Shown piece by piece: positions 7,603-14,978 of a stretch of 64,000 nucleotides of DNA. Made by a program: the position numbers and the translations under genes. This stretch comes from Bacillus sp. ISL-18 (GTDB lineage: Bacteria; Bacillota; Bacilli; Bacillales; Cytobacillaceae). The stretch spans positions 471,573-535,572 of the forward strand of contig NZ_JAGGQG010000010.1 of assembly GCF_018613415.1 (NCBI RefSeq), written 5' to 3'. The notes below the pieces were generated by a model. The model worked only from the letters and a program-made list of their open reading frames with translations. It searched no databases and was not told where the DNA came from. Positions within the stretch are counted from its first letter, which is position 1; the number at the start of each line of letters is the position of its first letter.

Positions 7603-10383
7603 TCAACCGTGACTTTTTTTGAAACAATTTAGGAATGTTTCTTTGTGGGCTTGATATAGACAATTCAACAAGTTTAATCTAAACGAATTATACTTCTTAT
7701 CATCAATATCCTTCAATATGCTATACATTGTATCTGACTTAATCTTTAACTTGCTGATCTTCTTGAGGTAAAAACTTTTAGTGTCTGATAATCGTCTATT
7801 CTTCTCATTCTTATTTAACTTTTTAGAATGTATTGACTTTAATTCAGCATTCAAATCATCTACTAACACTTTAATCTTTCCCCTTTGTTTACGATTAGCT
7901 TTATCAATATTAACCTTACGCAAGAAATAATTAAAGTTCCAAGTATCTACACCTTCTGCGTCCTCTAGATTACTTAAAATGTCACACAAATAATCCATAG
8001 GTGTATTGTAGTGTGTAAACTCTACCCCTTCTTTCTTATCAATATACTTGAAGAAGTTAGGTTTCTTTCCATCGAATTTTTCTTCAATGATATTTCTAAC
8101 AAATTTCTGTATATTTCTTAACTCACTGCCAATTTTAATTTTGTATTTACGCTTAGCGTTATCAATGGAACACATACTCAAAATAGTCAAAATATCAGTT
8201 TGCTTGTATATATCTTTATTTACTTCACCATTTTTGAAGTAATCCCAATATAGAGCATTACAAAGTTGCCCCTCATTAACAATACTACCTATTTCAGTGA
8301 CTGCTTTGCTTAATATGTGATCTAATGCAGCCATTTGATTATCTGCCAATGTATATGGTGTTTTATCAGCTTCTAATTCATTTACACACACATTGTATTT
8401 TCCGTAACTTTTATTAGCTAGTTTCGTTAAACTTTGACTAAAGAAAATTGCTGCAACATCACTATCCCAATCACACCCTGATAATCGGTTCATAATGTTC
8501 TCTTTGCACGAATTGACTGCAATAATATTAGGTGATAAATTGAAATATTTCTCTATATCCTTGTTGAAAATACATTTACCAATCATAATATTTGATGCAG
8601 ATGTATGAGGGTTTCTAAAAATGGTAAGTTCTTCACCAAAGGCATCATCACCAAACATTGTTGTATACACTTGATTACCAACTAACCCAATAGGTTCTGT
8701 AATTGTCTCACCTACCGCATGGTAAAGATAGTTAAGCGGTGATGAAAATAAGGTAGCATAGTCTCCAATCAGGCGAATATGTCCTCTTTTAATATATTTA
8801 ACATGATTATATATTGTATCGGCTCTAAACTTTTTGAATGCACGGGTATGTATAATTTCTTTATCTTGTTGATACAAATCAATAAACATTTTATCAGATG
8901 AATAGAAATTAAGTTTATTATCCTCGATTTCTCCCTCGTCATTAGTATCCCCATAATCTAAATTCAATTTAACGTGTTTCATGAACTTTTCCGGGTCATC
9001 CTTCAAACCTTCAATATAATTAACCTCAAACTTTGATAATTCTTTTATATCGGCTGGCGAAGCCTCTAAACTGTTCACCATTTGGTATGATAAACTTTGT
9101 AACGGTAATCCATCTATTTCACCTTTACGATTAGTTTTATCATGTTTACAAACTCCCCAAATATTTCCCCCATCTGATACGACCTTTTTCCAATGTCCCC
9201 ACATTCTAGACTGCCACAAATGTCCATGATCCTTTTCATTCTCACCATCAAGTTTAAATAAGTAACTGAATTTAAGGAATTTAATGCAAGTTGGGTTCAA
9301 TATCATCTTTATGGACTTTACAGGCATCTCTTCATTAAACATTGATGTTACAGTCCAAGTTTCATAATCCTTACCATGTTCCTTAGCATAATCTTCAAAG
9401 AATAATTGCAGGTTTGTTGAAAATGCTGCTGCTTTTGTAAAATGGCTACGTAATAACATCATAGACTGATTATCATCATAAAATTCGCTATCGAGTAATG
9501 CTTCACCATCGAATATACTATTTTCGATTGGATGATTTTTAATTGGAACACTGTCTACTTCACCATTTATAGTCTTAATTACATTTACTTCTTCCGGTTC
9601 TTCCCATCGTGAGAAAACTTCATCAACAACAAGGATAGAATTAGGGTCAATTTTTATGATTTTCTCAATACTTGAAGTAACTAGTGCTTGGTATGCACTT
9701 AGGCTTGCTAAATCGACTGATTCACCAAGTTTGAATGGTAAAAACATTCTAGACCATGCAATCATTTTTTCTTGTAAAGATTCCTTCACAAATAAACATT
9801 CGCCCTTTCTGGACTTGCTAGAGCTACGTTTATACATCTTATACGAATCTCTAATTATTTCATCAGTGTTCTTATCCACTCGCATAATGGTAAATCCATT
9901 CTCATATAAGTTATGTCTTAGCTTCTCCTTACTTACTTTTGACCAATTATCAGGTAGATTCTTAATGAGTTGTTTTCTACTACGTTTATAGTGTCTAGTT
10001 TGATTAAACTGCTTAATTAGGGATAATTTTTCTTTATCAGACAAACTATCTTTCTTATCCTTATATTCCTGTTTAATATCATTTAATTGTTTAGTTGCAT
10101 TTTCTAATTGATCAGTATAAATCTTTTCGTAACCATCTGTATCCTTAACAATGTTATTAAATTTTAAATTAATCACATCACGAGATAACAATTTGTTAGG
10201 ATTCCTATTTGACGTGAAAGTATTAAGTCCTTGTTTTTCTAACTGAATCATTTCCAATGAGTATGGAAGGAATCCAACATAAACAGAATACAAATTTTTA
10301 TCCCTGTTCATGTGTTCCCAAATATCACAAGCTTCAATTGATGGGATATAAACACCTTTATTAATTGTTTGATTATTTGTCAT
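7603..10383 (-). CDS. Candidate two-barrel single-subunit RNA polymerase (YonO/QDE-1-like)
   Basis: A 926-residue protein. Residues 638-642 read DWDSD within LSGCDWDSDVAAIFF, matching the DxDxD metal-binding loop of double-psi beta-barrel polymerases. FRNPHTSASNI at 589-599, 45 residues upstream, mirrors the RNP...DI motif that precedes DxDGD in QDE-1 and eukaryotic RdRPs. An earlier region near 400-470 (DHGHLWQSRMWG, then LPLQSLSYQMVNSLE) could be the first barrel and its following helices. The last 150 residues are Lys-rich and helical. Family knowledge: YonO of phage SPbeta is a single-chain DNA-dependent RNA polymerase of similar length. Here it could transcribe element genes or prime replication, since it follows the initiator-like gene and no other primase or polymerase is present. 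The usual Gly of DxDGD is Ser. AAGGAG precedes the ATG. I call the superfamily with moderate confidence and the role as inference. Confidence 0.6.
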   Translation of the reverse strand: MTNNQTINKGVYIPSIEACDIWEHMNRDKNLYSVYVGFLPYSLEMIQLEKQGLNTFTSNRNPNKLLSRDVINLKFNNIVKDTDGYEKIYTDQLENATKQLNDIKQEYKDKKDSLSDKEKLSLIKQFNQTRHYKRSRKQLIKNLPDNWSKVSKEKLRHNLYENGFTIMRVDKNTDEIIRDSYKMYKRSSSKSRKGECLFVKESLQEKMIAWSRMFLPFKLGESVDLASLSAYQALVTSSIEKIIKIDPNSILVVDEVFSRWEEPEEVNVIKTINGEVDSVPIKNHPIENSIFDGEALLDSEFYDDNQSMMLLRSHFTKAAAFSTNLQLFFEDYAKEHGKDYETWTVTSMFNEEMPVKSIKMILNPTCIKFLKFSYLFKLDGENEKDHGHLWQSRMWGHWKKVVSDGGNIWGVCKHDKTNRKGEIDGLPLQSLSYQMVNSLEASPADIKELSKFEVNYIEGLKDDPEKFMKHVKLNLDYGDTNDEGEIEDNKLNFYSSDKMFIDLYQQDKEIIHTRAFKKFRADTIYNHVKYIKRGHIRLIGDYATLFSSPLNYLYHAVGETITEPIGLVGNQVYTTMFGDDAFGEELTIFRNPHTSASNIMIGKCIFNKDIEKYFNLSPNIIAVNSCKENIMNRLSGCDWDSDVAAIFFSQSLTKLANKSYGKYNVCVNELEADKTPYTLADNQMAALDHILSKAVTEIGSIVNEGQLCNALYWDYFKNGEVNKDIYKQTDILTILSMCSIDNAKRKYKIKIGSELRNIQKFVRNIIEEKFDGKKPNFFKYIDKKEGVEFTHYNTPMDYLCDILSNLEDAEGVDTWNFNYFLRKVNIDKANRKQRGKIKVLVDDLNAELKSIHSKKLNKNEKNRRLSDTKSFYLKKISKLKIKSDTMYSILKDIDDKKYNSFRLNLLNCLYQAHKETFLNCFKKSHG

Positions 10384-10510
10384 TTAGCTCATTCTCCTTT
10401 GATTAAATTCGGATTAATATTATATAATTATTAACAATATTGAGTATGTAGCATGTAAATGTTCGTGTTTTAGTTGATTTTTAAGTATAAAAAAAGAACT
10501 TATGTAATCA

Positions 10511-11377
10511 TTAACAAATATCAGGTAAATTGCTTAAATCATCATTAAACTTTTCAGGACTATTCTTATTCCTTTGTTTACTTTTGCGTTCAGCCTTTCT
10601 ATTGGCTCGGTTAGTTATTATTTGCATATCATCTTTATAATGAAATAGCCAACCATTCCATTGTGATAATCCTTTATCTTTATTAGCATATTTGCCATTA
10701 TCCTCGAAGGTTATATGCTCATATCTATAACTACCTTCTCCACGTCTATGCTCATTCTTTTTCCTCCAAGAAACCATTAACTGATGCCTATTTAAGTTAA
10801 TAATCATCCTATTAATCGTATCTTTATCGATTCCTAATATTTCGGACATAGTTTCAATTGCCATATAACAAACATTGTTCTTATTATGTTGGAGCCTCTG
10901 CACTAAACAATGTAAAGCAAAATGTTTCTCATCTAACTTTTTGTCCTCATACCCTTTTAACAATCTAAAAGAAATGTAGATATAGAAATCTTCTGCTTTA
11001 TCAAATTCATTAAATATTGGAAATGATTCTCCTGGGCAAACAGTTATACTTAAAATTTTATCCTCTTTGATTTCTCCTTTTCCATCCAACAAATATTCCG
11101 ATCTAGACGCACCAGCTATAGAAATAACCTTTGCTGCTTTTAACTTTTTCAATAACCCGAACACATCCTCAGTTGTATATCCTGTTTCTTTTCTAAGTAA
11201 GGAAATGGAAGTTAAAAAAGTATGTTCATTTTCCTGATTATGTAATCGAAATTTATATAATTGTAGATATAGATAAAACCCTTTATATCCACCCATTTTT
11301 TGAAATGTATTCATCTTACGTTCTGGTTGATCAAACCAACGTGAAGGAATACGAATAGATTGAATTGAATAATTCAT
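10511..11377 (-). CDS. Winged-helix replication initiator-like protein
   Basis: A 288-residue protein starting at the ATG at 11377 (MNYSIQSIRIPSRWF), six bases after GGAGGT; the longer frame adds a spurious hydrophobic leader. Residues about 20-85 (MGGYKGFYLYLQLYKFR, then FLTSISLLRKETGYTTEDVFGLLKKLKAAKVI) look like a winged helix. A second HTH lies near 175-215 (MSEILGIDKDTINRMIINLNRHQLMVSW). The C terminus is basic and disordered. Two winged helices in tandem resemble phage and plasmid initiators of the DnaD/RepA N-terminal class. The direct-repeat array just upstream would be its natural target. There is no ATPase motif, so it is not a helicase. A role in replication is inferred from architecture and context. 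Confidence 0.6.
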   Translation of the reverse strand: MNYSIQSIRIPSRWFDQPERKMNTFQKMGGYKGFYLYLQLYKFRLHNQENEHTFLTSISLLRKETGYTTEDVFGLLKKLKAAKVISIAGASRSEYLLDGKGEIKEDKILSITVCPGESFPIFNEFDKAEDFYIYISFRLLKGYEDKKLDEKHFALHCLVQRLQHNKNNVCYMAIETMSEILGIDKDTINRMIINLNRHQLMVSWRKKNEHRRGEGSYRYEHITFEDNGKYANKDKGLSQWNGWLFHYKDDMQIITNRANRKAERKSKQRNKNSPEKFNDDLSNLPDIC

Positions 11378-11512
11378 TAGACTACCTCCATGATTAATAT
11401 TTGAATAAGAAACAATTACAATAAACAAAACAATTATAAATTTTAGGAACGCAGTCACTTTTGCGTTTCTAATAGTATTAACTTTATTACTCTATATTTA
11501 TTAACTTAATAA

Positions 11513-11836
11513 CTACATCCCCATATCGCATTTTTTATCATTAGAAATCAGTTAAAAAAGCGTACCCTTTTAGGAAAATATCATCAGCCTATATTTCTTT
11601 AATACTATTCAACCCCTTGTCTCTCTAAGGCTGAAGACACTTTTCAATTCTATGTGTAGTACATCCCCATTTCGGTACTTTTTATCATCGTTTTTGTACG
11701 AATAAGACTGCCCCTTAGTATGTAAATATCACTGTTTTTGCAAAGCACATGTACCCTTTTCAGAAAATATCATTAAATATGTCACGGAGCCTTATACACC
11801 AACGTTTCTAGCTGTTATGTAAAGTGAAAATATCAT
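11513..11836. repeat. Iteron-like direct repeat array, candidate replication origin
   Basis: Same-orientation repeats are visible in the leader of the initiator-like gene. Type A (TACATCCCCAT followed by TTTTTATCAT) occurs at 11513-11541 and 11659-11688. Type B (GTACCCTTTT followed by AGAAAATATCAT or GGAAAATATCAT) occurs at 11561-11584 and 11751-11773. A weaker copy lies at 11711-11732 (CCCCTTAG then AAATATCA) and a half copy at 11819-11836 (GAAAATATCAT). All share CCC, then 10-14 bases, then TATCA. This fits initiator-binding iterons; binding sites for the element's own polymerase are an alternative. The stretch 11459-11848 holds no credible gene. Confidence 0.6.
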
Positions 11837-11848
11837 TGAAATTGCAGG

Positions 11849-12034
11849 TTAATTATTTGATAATCGTTTATAATCATCAATTGCACTCTGCAACTCTTCG
11901 TTTTTAATGAACATTGCAAAAGTTTTATCGGTCACTGGATGTTTTGCTACAGTCAAAAAGTCAATTCCTTTAATATCCTTGATAAATGTGAACAGTCGTT
12001 TGTTGTAACAGAAAAAGATATCCGATTTATTCAT
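11849..12034 (-). CDS. Small phage protein, DUF5659-like
   Basis: A 61-residue protein: MNKSDIFFCYNKRLFTFIKD, then GIDFLTVAKHPVTDKTFAMFIKNEELQSAIDDYKRL. The pattern of a CYN start, a FIKD..GI segment, then a strand with TDKTF..F and a final helix is that of the DUF5659 small proteins found in Firmicute phages and ICEs. No function is known to me. Its Shine-Dalgarno is a near-perfect AAGGAGGTGATC. It sits immediately upstream of the repeat array and probably is the first gene of the replication transcript. Confidence 0.65.
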   Translation of the reverse strand: MNKSDIFFCYNKRLFTFIKDIKGIDFLTVAKHPVTDKTFAMFIKNEELQSAIDDYKRLSNN

Positions 12035-12137
12035 TTTTGATCACCTCCTTCAGTACCCTTTTAAAACCCTAGTTTTATTTGATGATTGTTAAGTTAATTA
12101 ATATTGCATTCCAATTTTAAAAAAATGAAAAATTGGA

Positions 12138-12166
12138 TTGACTTATCATTGAACTGTCCGTATAAT
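12138..12166 (+). promoter_or_regulatory. Strong sigma-A-type promoter on the opposite strand
   Basis: TTGACT at 12138-12143, a 17-bp spacer and TATAAT at 12161-12166 are near consensus. It faces opposite to all surrounding genes and is the only such unit in the replication region. Confidence 0.65.
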
Positions 12167-12172
12167 GTGATT

Positions 12173-12464
12173 TATAGGACGATAGACTATAAACTTATCA
12201 AAGAACTAAAAAATAAAAATAGGCAAAAAGAAATTACGAACTTGTATAATCGAGCACGCTTATTTGTGTTTCTTTATAAATATAGAGTTACCTTTAATTA
12301 TATCAAGTTTTTACCAGTATTACAATATATTTTTAGATAATTTAGACTAGCAAATCTTTAGTTCAAATTCCTCTTTTTAACATTTTAAATGGTTAATATA
12401 ATAAAGCTATGAATTGACCCCCTGAGATATACTTTTGGACTCCATATAAGGGGTCTTTTTTTGT
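12173..12464 (+). ncRNA. Candidate plus-strand noncoding RNA of about 290 nt
   Basis: The strong promoter at 12138-12166 and the plus-direction terminator ending near 12464 delimit a transcript with no ribosome site and no frame of useful length. An open frame at 12104-12340 begins upstream of the predicted start site, so it would not be made from this RNA. The RNA is divergent from the DUF5659-like gene and ends convergent to the early gene at 12476. A regulatory or copy-control RNA is the simplest idea, by inference only. Confidence 0.4.
12416..12464 (+). terminator. Plus-direction intrinsic terminator
   Basis: GACCCC(C)T pairs with AGGGGTC, with an inner TATA/TATA pair, followed by TTTTTTT at 12458-12464. 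The T-run exists only on the plus side. Confidence 0.65.
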
Positions 12465-12475
12465 CATCCAACCAT

Positions 12476-12805
12476 TTAAATTAGTAGTTTGTTAATGTCT
12501 TGATCATTGTAAAAGGCATCTATAAGTTGATCTTTAATCTTGAATAGGCTTCCACTTTTGATAATATCAATTAACTCCTCTTTTTCCTTCTCACTGAACA
12601 TACCACCTAAAATTTGAAATGCGAATGTTTCCATTATAAATATGGAATCAAACTGTTTCATGTTTGTTAATGCTCGAATGATTTCCTCTTTATTGTCCTT
12701 CACACATTCCCTTAAGAAATTTTTAATACTTGGTTTCTTTTTTGCCATGCCAACCTTATAAGCTTCTTCTAAATTAACCATTGCCTCATTCATCATTGTT
12801 TCCAT
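12476..12805 (-). CDS. Hypothetical early phage protein (109 aa)
   Basis: I do not recognise this protein. It is all-helical and charged: METMMNEAMVNLEEAYKVG, a basic KKKPSIKNFLREC segment, then long helices ending DQLIDAFYNDQDINKLLI. GGGGGAG precedes the ATG at 12805. It is the third gene of the early minus-strand operon that starts at the promoter near 13420, 14 bp after its neighbour. Confidence 0.55.
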   Translation of the reverse strand: METMMNEAMVNLEEAYKVGMAKKKPSIKNFLRECVKDNKEEIIRALTNMKQFDSIFIMETFAFQILGGMFSEKEKEELIDIIKSGSLFKIKDQLIDAFYNDQDINKLLI

Positions 12806-12819
12806 ATTATCTCCCCCTG

Positions 12820-13065
12820 TTAAATGAATGGTATTGGTTTAACCTTTATAAAACTCCCCAAGGTTTCCATATAGAAATTAACTTCATCGTCACAAACTCC
12901 AAACTGATGTATATCGTCTTCTATTTCATCTTGAAACTCTTCAAACTCTGGACTATCTTTAATTGTTTGAAGGAACTGGACATATTGCTCATCTAGATTT
13001 TTATCTTGTTGGATAATAAATTCTGTTCTAATGATCAATTGTCTGTACAGTTTTAAATCAAACAT
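12820..13065 (-). CDS. Hypothetical early phage protein (81 aa)
   Basis: I do not recognise this protein. It is an acidic helical protein (MFDLKLYRQLIIRTEFIIQQ, then FEEFQDEIEDDIHQFGVCDDEV). A GGGAGG site lies eight bases before the ATG. The small acidic fold is of the kind seen in phage anti-host or anti-repressor factors, but nothing specific can be claimed. Second gene of the early operon. Confidence 0.55.
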   Translation of the reverse strand: MFDLKLYRQLIIRTEFIIQQDKNLDEQYVQFLQTIKDSPEFEEFQDEIEDDIHQFGVCDDEVNFYMETLGSFIKVKPIPFI

Positions 13066-13117
13066 TTATAATATCCTCCCTAATGATTACCAAAGGGGGA
13101 ATAATCCCCTCATTTAA

Positions 13118-13357
13118 TTAGTAAGCTAAAGTTTCCTCATCGATTTCAATTCCGTCTTCATCTGCCACTGTTAACTGATTGACTTCTGGTGCAAAATAAG
13201 ATGTTAATTCAATTTGCTCTCCTGTTGCTGTAGTAAATGATAATTGACATTGGATAGATGTTTTAATGGCTGCTTCAAGTTGCTGTTTATTCATTCCTGT
13301 AAAACCGAATACCTCTAAATTGTTAATGTTTAAAGTGATCATGTTTTCGTTCATCAT
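13118..13357 (-). CDS. Hypothetical early phage protein (79 aa)
   Basis: I do not recognise this protein. It reads MMNENMITLNINNLEVFGFTG, a helix (NKQQLEAAIKTSIQCQL), and then a strongly acidic tail (ADEDGIEIDEETLAY). It is the first gene after the early promoter, with AAAGGGAGAGG as ribosome site. It is encoded opposite the Cro/C1-like regulator across the operator region, the position often taken by Cro-, Xis- or antirepressor-type proteins, though no HTH is visible. Confidence 0.55.
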   Translation of the reverse strand: MMNENMITLNINNLEVFGFTGMNKQQLEAAIKTSIQCQLSFTTATGEQIELTSYFAPEVNQLTVADEDGIEIDEETLAY

Positions 13358-13386
13358 TATGTAACCTCTCCCTTTTTAACTTATTT

Positions 13387-13410
13387 AGGTTAACTCATTT
13401 AGTTTAACCT
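13387..13410. promoter_or_regulatory. Palindromic operator candidate
   Basis: A 24-bp imperfect palindrome with outer arms AGGTTAA and TTAACCT lies just downstream of the early minus-strand start site. A partial direct copy (TTAACTTATTTAGG) sits immediately left. The GTTAAC core recurs upstream of the integrase gene at 14823 and 14898-14912. It is the probable binding site of the regulator at 13518. Confidence 0.5.
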
Positions 13411-13419
13411 GTTGAGTCA

Positions 13420-13448
13420 AATATACACCCATTTAATTCCATAGTCAA
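13420..13448 (-). promoter_or_regulatory. Early (lytic-direction) promoter
   Basis: On the minus strand TTGACT, a 17-bp spacer and TATATT drive the small early genes. The predicted start lies against the palindromic operator at 13387-13410, so repression by roadblock is plausible. Confidence 0.65.
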
Positions 13449-13467
13449 CACACTTAACCAAAAAAGT

Positions 13468-13496
13468 TTTACTTATTGCGTTAAATTTTCTATAAT
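13468..13496 (+). promoter_or_regulatory. Promoter of the Cro/C1-type regulator
   Basis: TTTACT, a 17-bp spacer and TATAAT (13491-13496) lie 21 bp before the ATG at 13518. It is back-to-back with the early promoter. Confidence 0.6.
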
Positions 13497-13517
13497 GTAT
13501 TCAAGGGGTGATTATAT

Positions 13518-13796
13518 ATGGAGTCAACATTAATGATTGATAATAATTTTGTTGCTAATCTAAGCGTAACAATTGAACAATTAGGAATAACAAGAAATGC
13601 TTTAGCGGTAGAAGCAAAAGTAAGACCTTTAACCATTAATGAAATAGTAAGTGGTAAAGCAAAACAAATTAACTTTGTTACACTTAATAAGATACTGGAA
13701 GCATTAAACAGGATTTCAGAAGAAAAAGGGTTAGAAAAAAAATATTTAGTTTCAGATGTATTTGAATATGCAGACACAAAAAAGACGGATAACTAA
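13518..13796 (+). CDS. Cro/C1-type HTH regulator of the element
   Basis: A 92-residue protein. Residues about 12-60 form a Cro/C1 helix-turn-helix: VANLSVTIEQLGITRNALAVEAKVRPLTINEIVSGKAKQINFVTLNKILEAL, with the recognition helix around RPLTINEIVSG. The remainder is a short charged tail without a protease or ligand domain. It is the only plus-strand gene with a full set of signals (promoter, GGGGTGAT ribosome site, terminator) in the element, placed divergent to the early operon with a palindrome between them. That is the classic lysogeny-switch layout. It is smaller than typical CI proteins, so SOS-type self-cleavage is not expected. Confidence 0.85.
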   Translation: MESTLMIDNNFVANLSVTIEQLGITRNALAVEAKVRPLTINEIVSGKAKQINFVTLNKILEALNRISEEKGLEKKYLVSDVFEYADTKKTDN

Positions 13797-13815
13797 ATCC
13801 GTCTTAATTTTATTT
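13782..13815 (+). terminator. Terminator of the regulator gene
   Basis: AAGACGGAT pairs with ATCCGTCTT, followed by AATTTTATTT. The stop codon lies in the loop. Confidence 0.85.
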
Positions 13816-13922
13816 CTAAGTATTCTATTCATTGATTACAGTCGTATAAATACATTTCAGTTATAAATACCCTATTTTGATTAAAGTTGCTCAGATTGAC
13901 GATATGAAAGCCTAATAAGGTG

Positions 13923-14798
13923 TCATGTTGATAATGGACTATGTTTAGATGCCCTTTCCAATATTCTTTTATCAGCAATTGATTCTAAATACCGTTGAGT
14001 AGTCGAGATTTTCATGTGTCCGACAGTCTTTGAGAGTGTATAAATATCAATCTTCTCAATCATGTTCTGGATGTAGAATCTCCTGAAATTATGGATTGTT
14101 TTTGCTACATCAATATCCAATACTTCCCCCATTTCTTTTATCAACTTGACCAATGCGAACCTCGTTACATTCCTTCTGTATCTGCTAACAAATAATAGAT
14201 CGGATTCATGCCCTTCCATGTATTCCTTCCGTATCCTCAAATACTTATTTAACTGTACCTTTAATACCTTGCTTAATGGCACATATCTAATTTTATTACC
14301 CTTACCCATTATTCTAATAGCGTTATTACTTATGTCAGTAAGTTTGATATTTCTCATTTCAGAATTTCGAACGCCTGTTTCCGCTAAACAAATAATCATT
14401 GTCTTATTCCTCACAGGCATAAATTTATTACCTTTCCAATAATTCAACATCTTGTGAATATCTTCCTTATCATAAGCTGGAATAATAGGTGGCGGAGATT
14501 TCAATAATTTAATTTTAGCCCAAGGACTTTTTTCAATAATCTCTTCTTCTATAAGCCAATTAAAGAAAGGACGAATATGTTGTATCTTTGAATTAATACT
14601 GTTAGCTTTGCACCTAGTCTTTTCATCAAGTATCCATTTACGTAAAAAAGCAGAAGCAATTTCCTCAACATCTTCTACATCATTTTGGTTACAGTACCTA
14701 ATAAATTGATTTAAAAGTACCCTTTTTTGTCGTATCGTTTCGACAGTGTAACCATCTGCTTCACATACTAGTAAGTACTCTTCTGCTAAGTCTTTCAT
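13923..14798 (-). CDS. Tyrosine recombinase / integrase
   Basis: A 291-residue site-specific recombinase. The N-terminal core-binding (SAM-like) domain spans about residues 1-85. The catalytic domain shows Arg144 in ETGVRNSEM, Lys166 in GKGNKIR, His236 and Arg239 in HNFR, His261 in VGHM and the nucleophile Tyr270 in QRYLES. All active-site residues are present, so it should be functional. It would integrate and excise the element. It is the last gene before host sequence, facing inward, and is followed by a gene-free 125 bp. The ATG has a weak site of its own but overlaps the stop of a tiny frame (14795-14806) that has AGGAG. Confidence 0.95.
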   Translation of the reverse strand: MKDLAEEYLLVCEADGYTVETIRQKRVLLNQFIRYCNQNDVEDVEEIASAFLRKWILDEKTRCKANSINSKIQHIRPFFNWLIEEEIIEKSPWAKIKLLKSPPPIIPAYDKEDIHKMLNYWKGNKFMPVRNKTMIICLAETGVRNSEMRNIKLTDISNNAIRIMGKGNKIRYVPLSKVLKVQLNKYLRIRKEYMEGHESDLLFVSRYRRNVTRFALVKLIKEMGEVLDIDVAKTIHNFRRFYIQNMIEKIDIYTLSKTVGHMKISTTQRYLESIADKRILERASKHSPLST

Positions 14799-14978
14799 TG
14801 TACCATCAACATCTCCTATATAGTTAACTTGATTAGTACAATTCTGTGAAAACCCTATAATACCAAGGTTTTTGTGAACATTTTCTAAACATATAGTGTT
14901 AACATTGTTAACTTCATTCCTTTGTTATTTCGCCTGTATTATAATGGAATAAATTATGGGGGTTCGAGGTGAACAGTG
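14799..14978. other. Element/host junction region
   Basis: These 180 bp lie between integrase and the first host gene. The right attachment site should be near here, but it cannot be named because the left end is outside the window. Visible elements are GTTAAC boxes (14823-14828 and paired at 14898-14912), a three-codon frame coupled to the integrase start (14795-14806), and a TATAAT at 14940-14945 that is probably the -10 of the downstream host regulator. I see no tRNA gene, so insertion seems intergenic. Confidence 0.4.

Noticed and set aside
7603-10383. Reading the 926-aa protein as a conventional phage DNA primase/helicase
   Set aside because: No Walker A/B, no zinc finger and no TOPRIM motif (E...DxD) in the right context; the DxDxD with upstream RNP-type motif fits two-barrel polymerases better.
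11387-11458. Hydrophobic N-terminal extension of the initiator-like protein
   Set aside because: The ribosome site GGAGGT lies inside this extension, six bases before the ATG at 11377; a signal peptide makes no sense for a DNA-binding protein.
12104-12340. 78-codon plus-strand frame (Lys/Asn/Tyr-rich) in the element
   Set aside because: It begins at a TTG without ribosome site and upstream of the strong promoter at 12138, so the predicted RNA could not carry its start; composition looks like translated AT-rich noncoding DNA.
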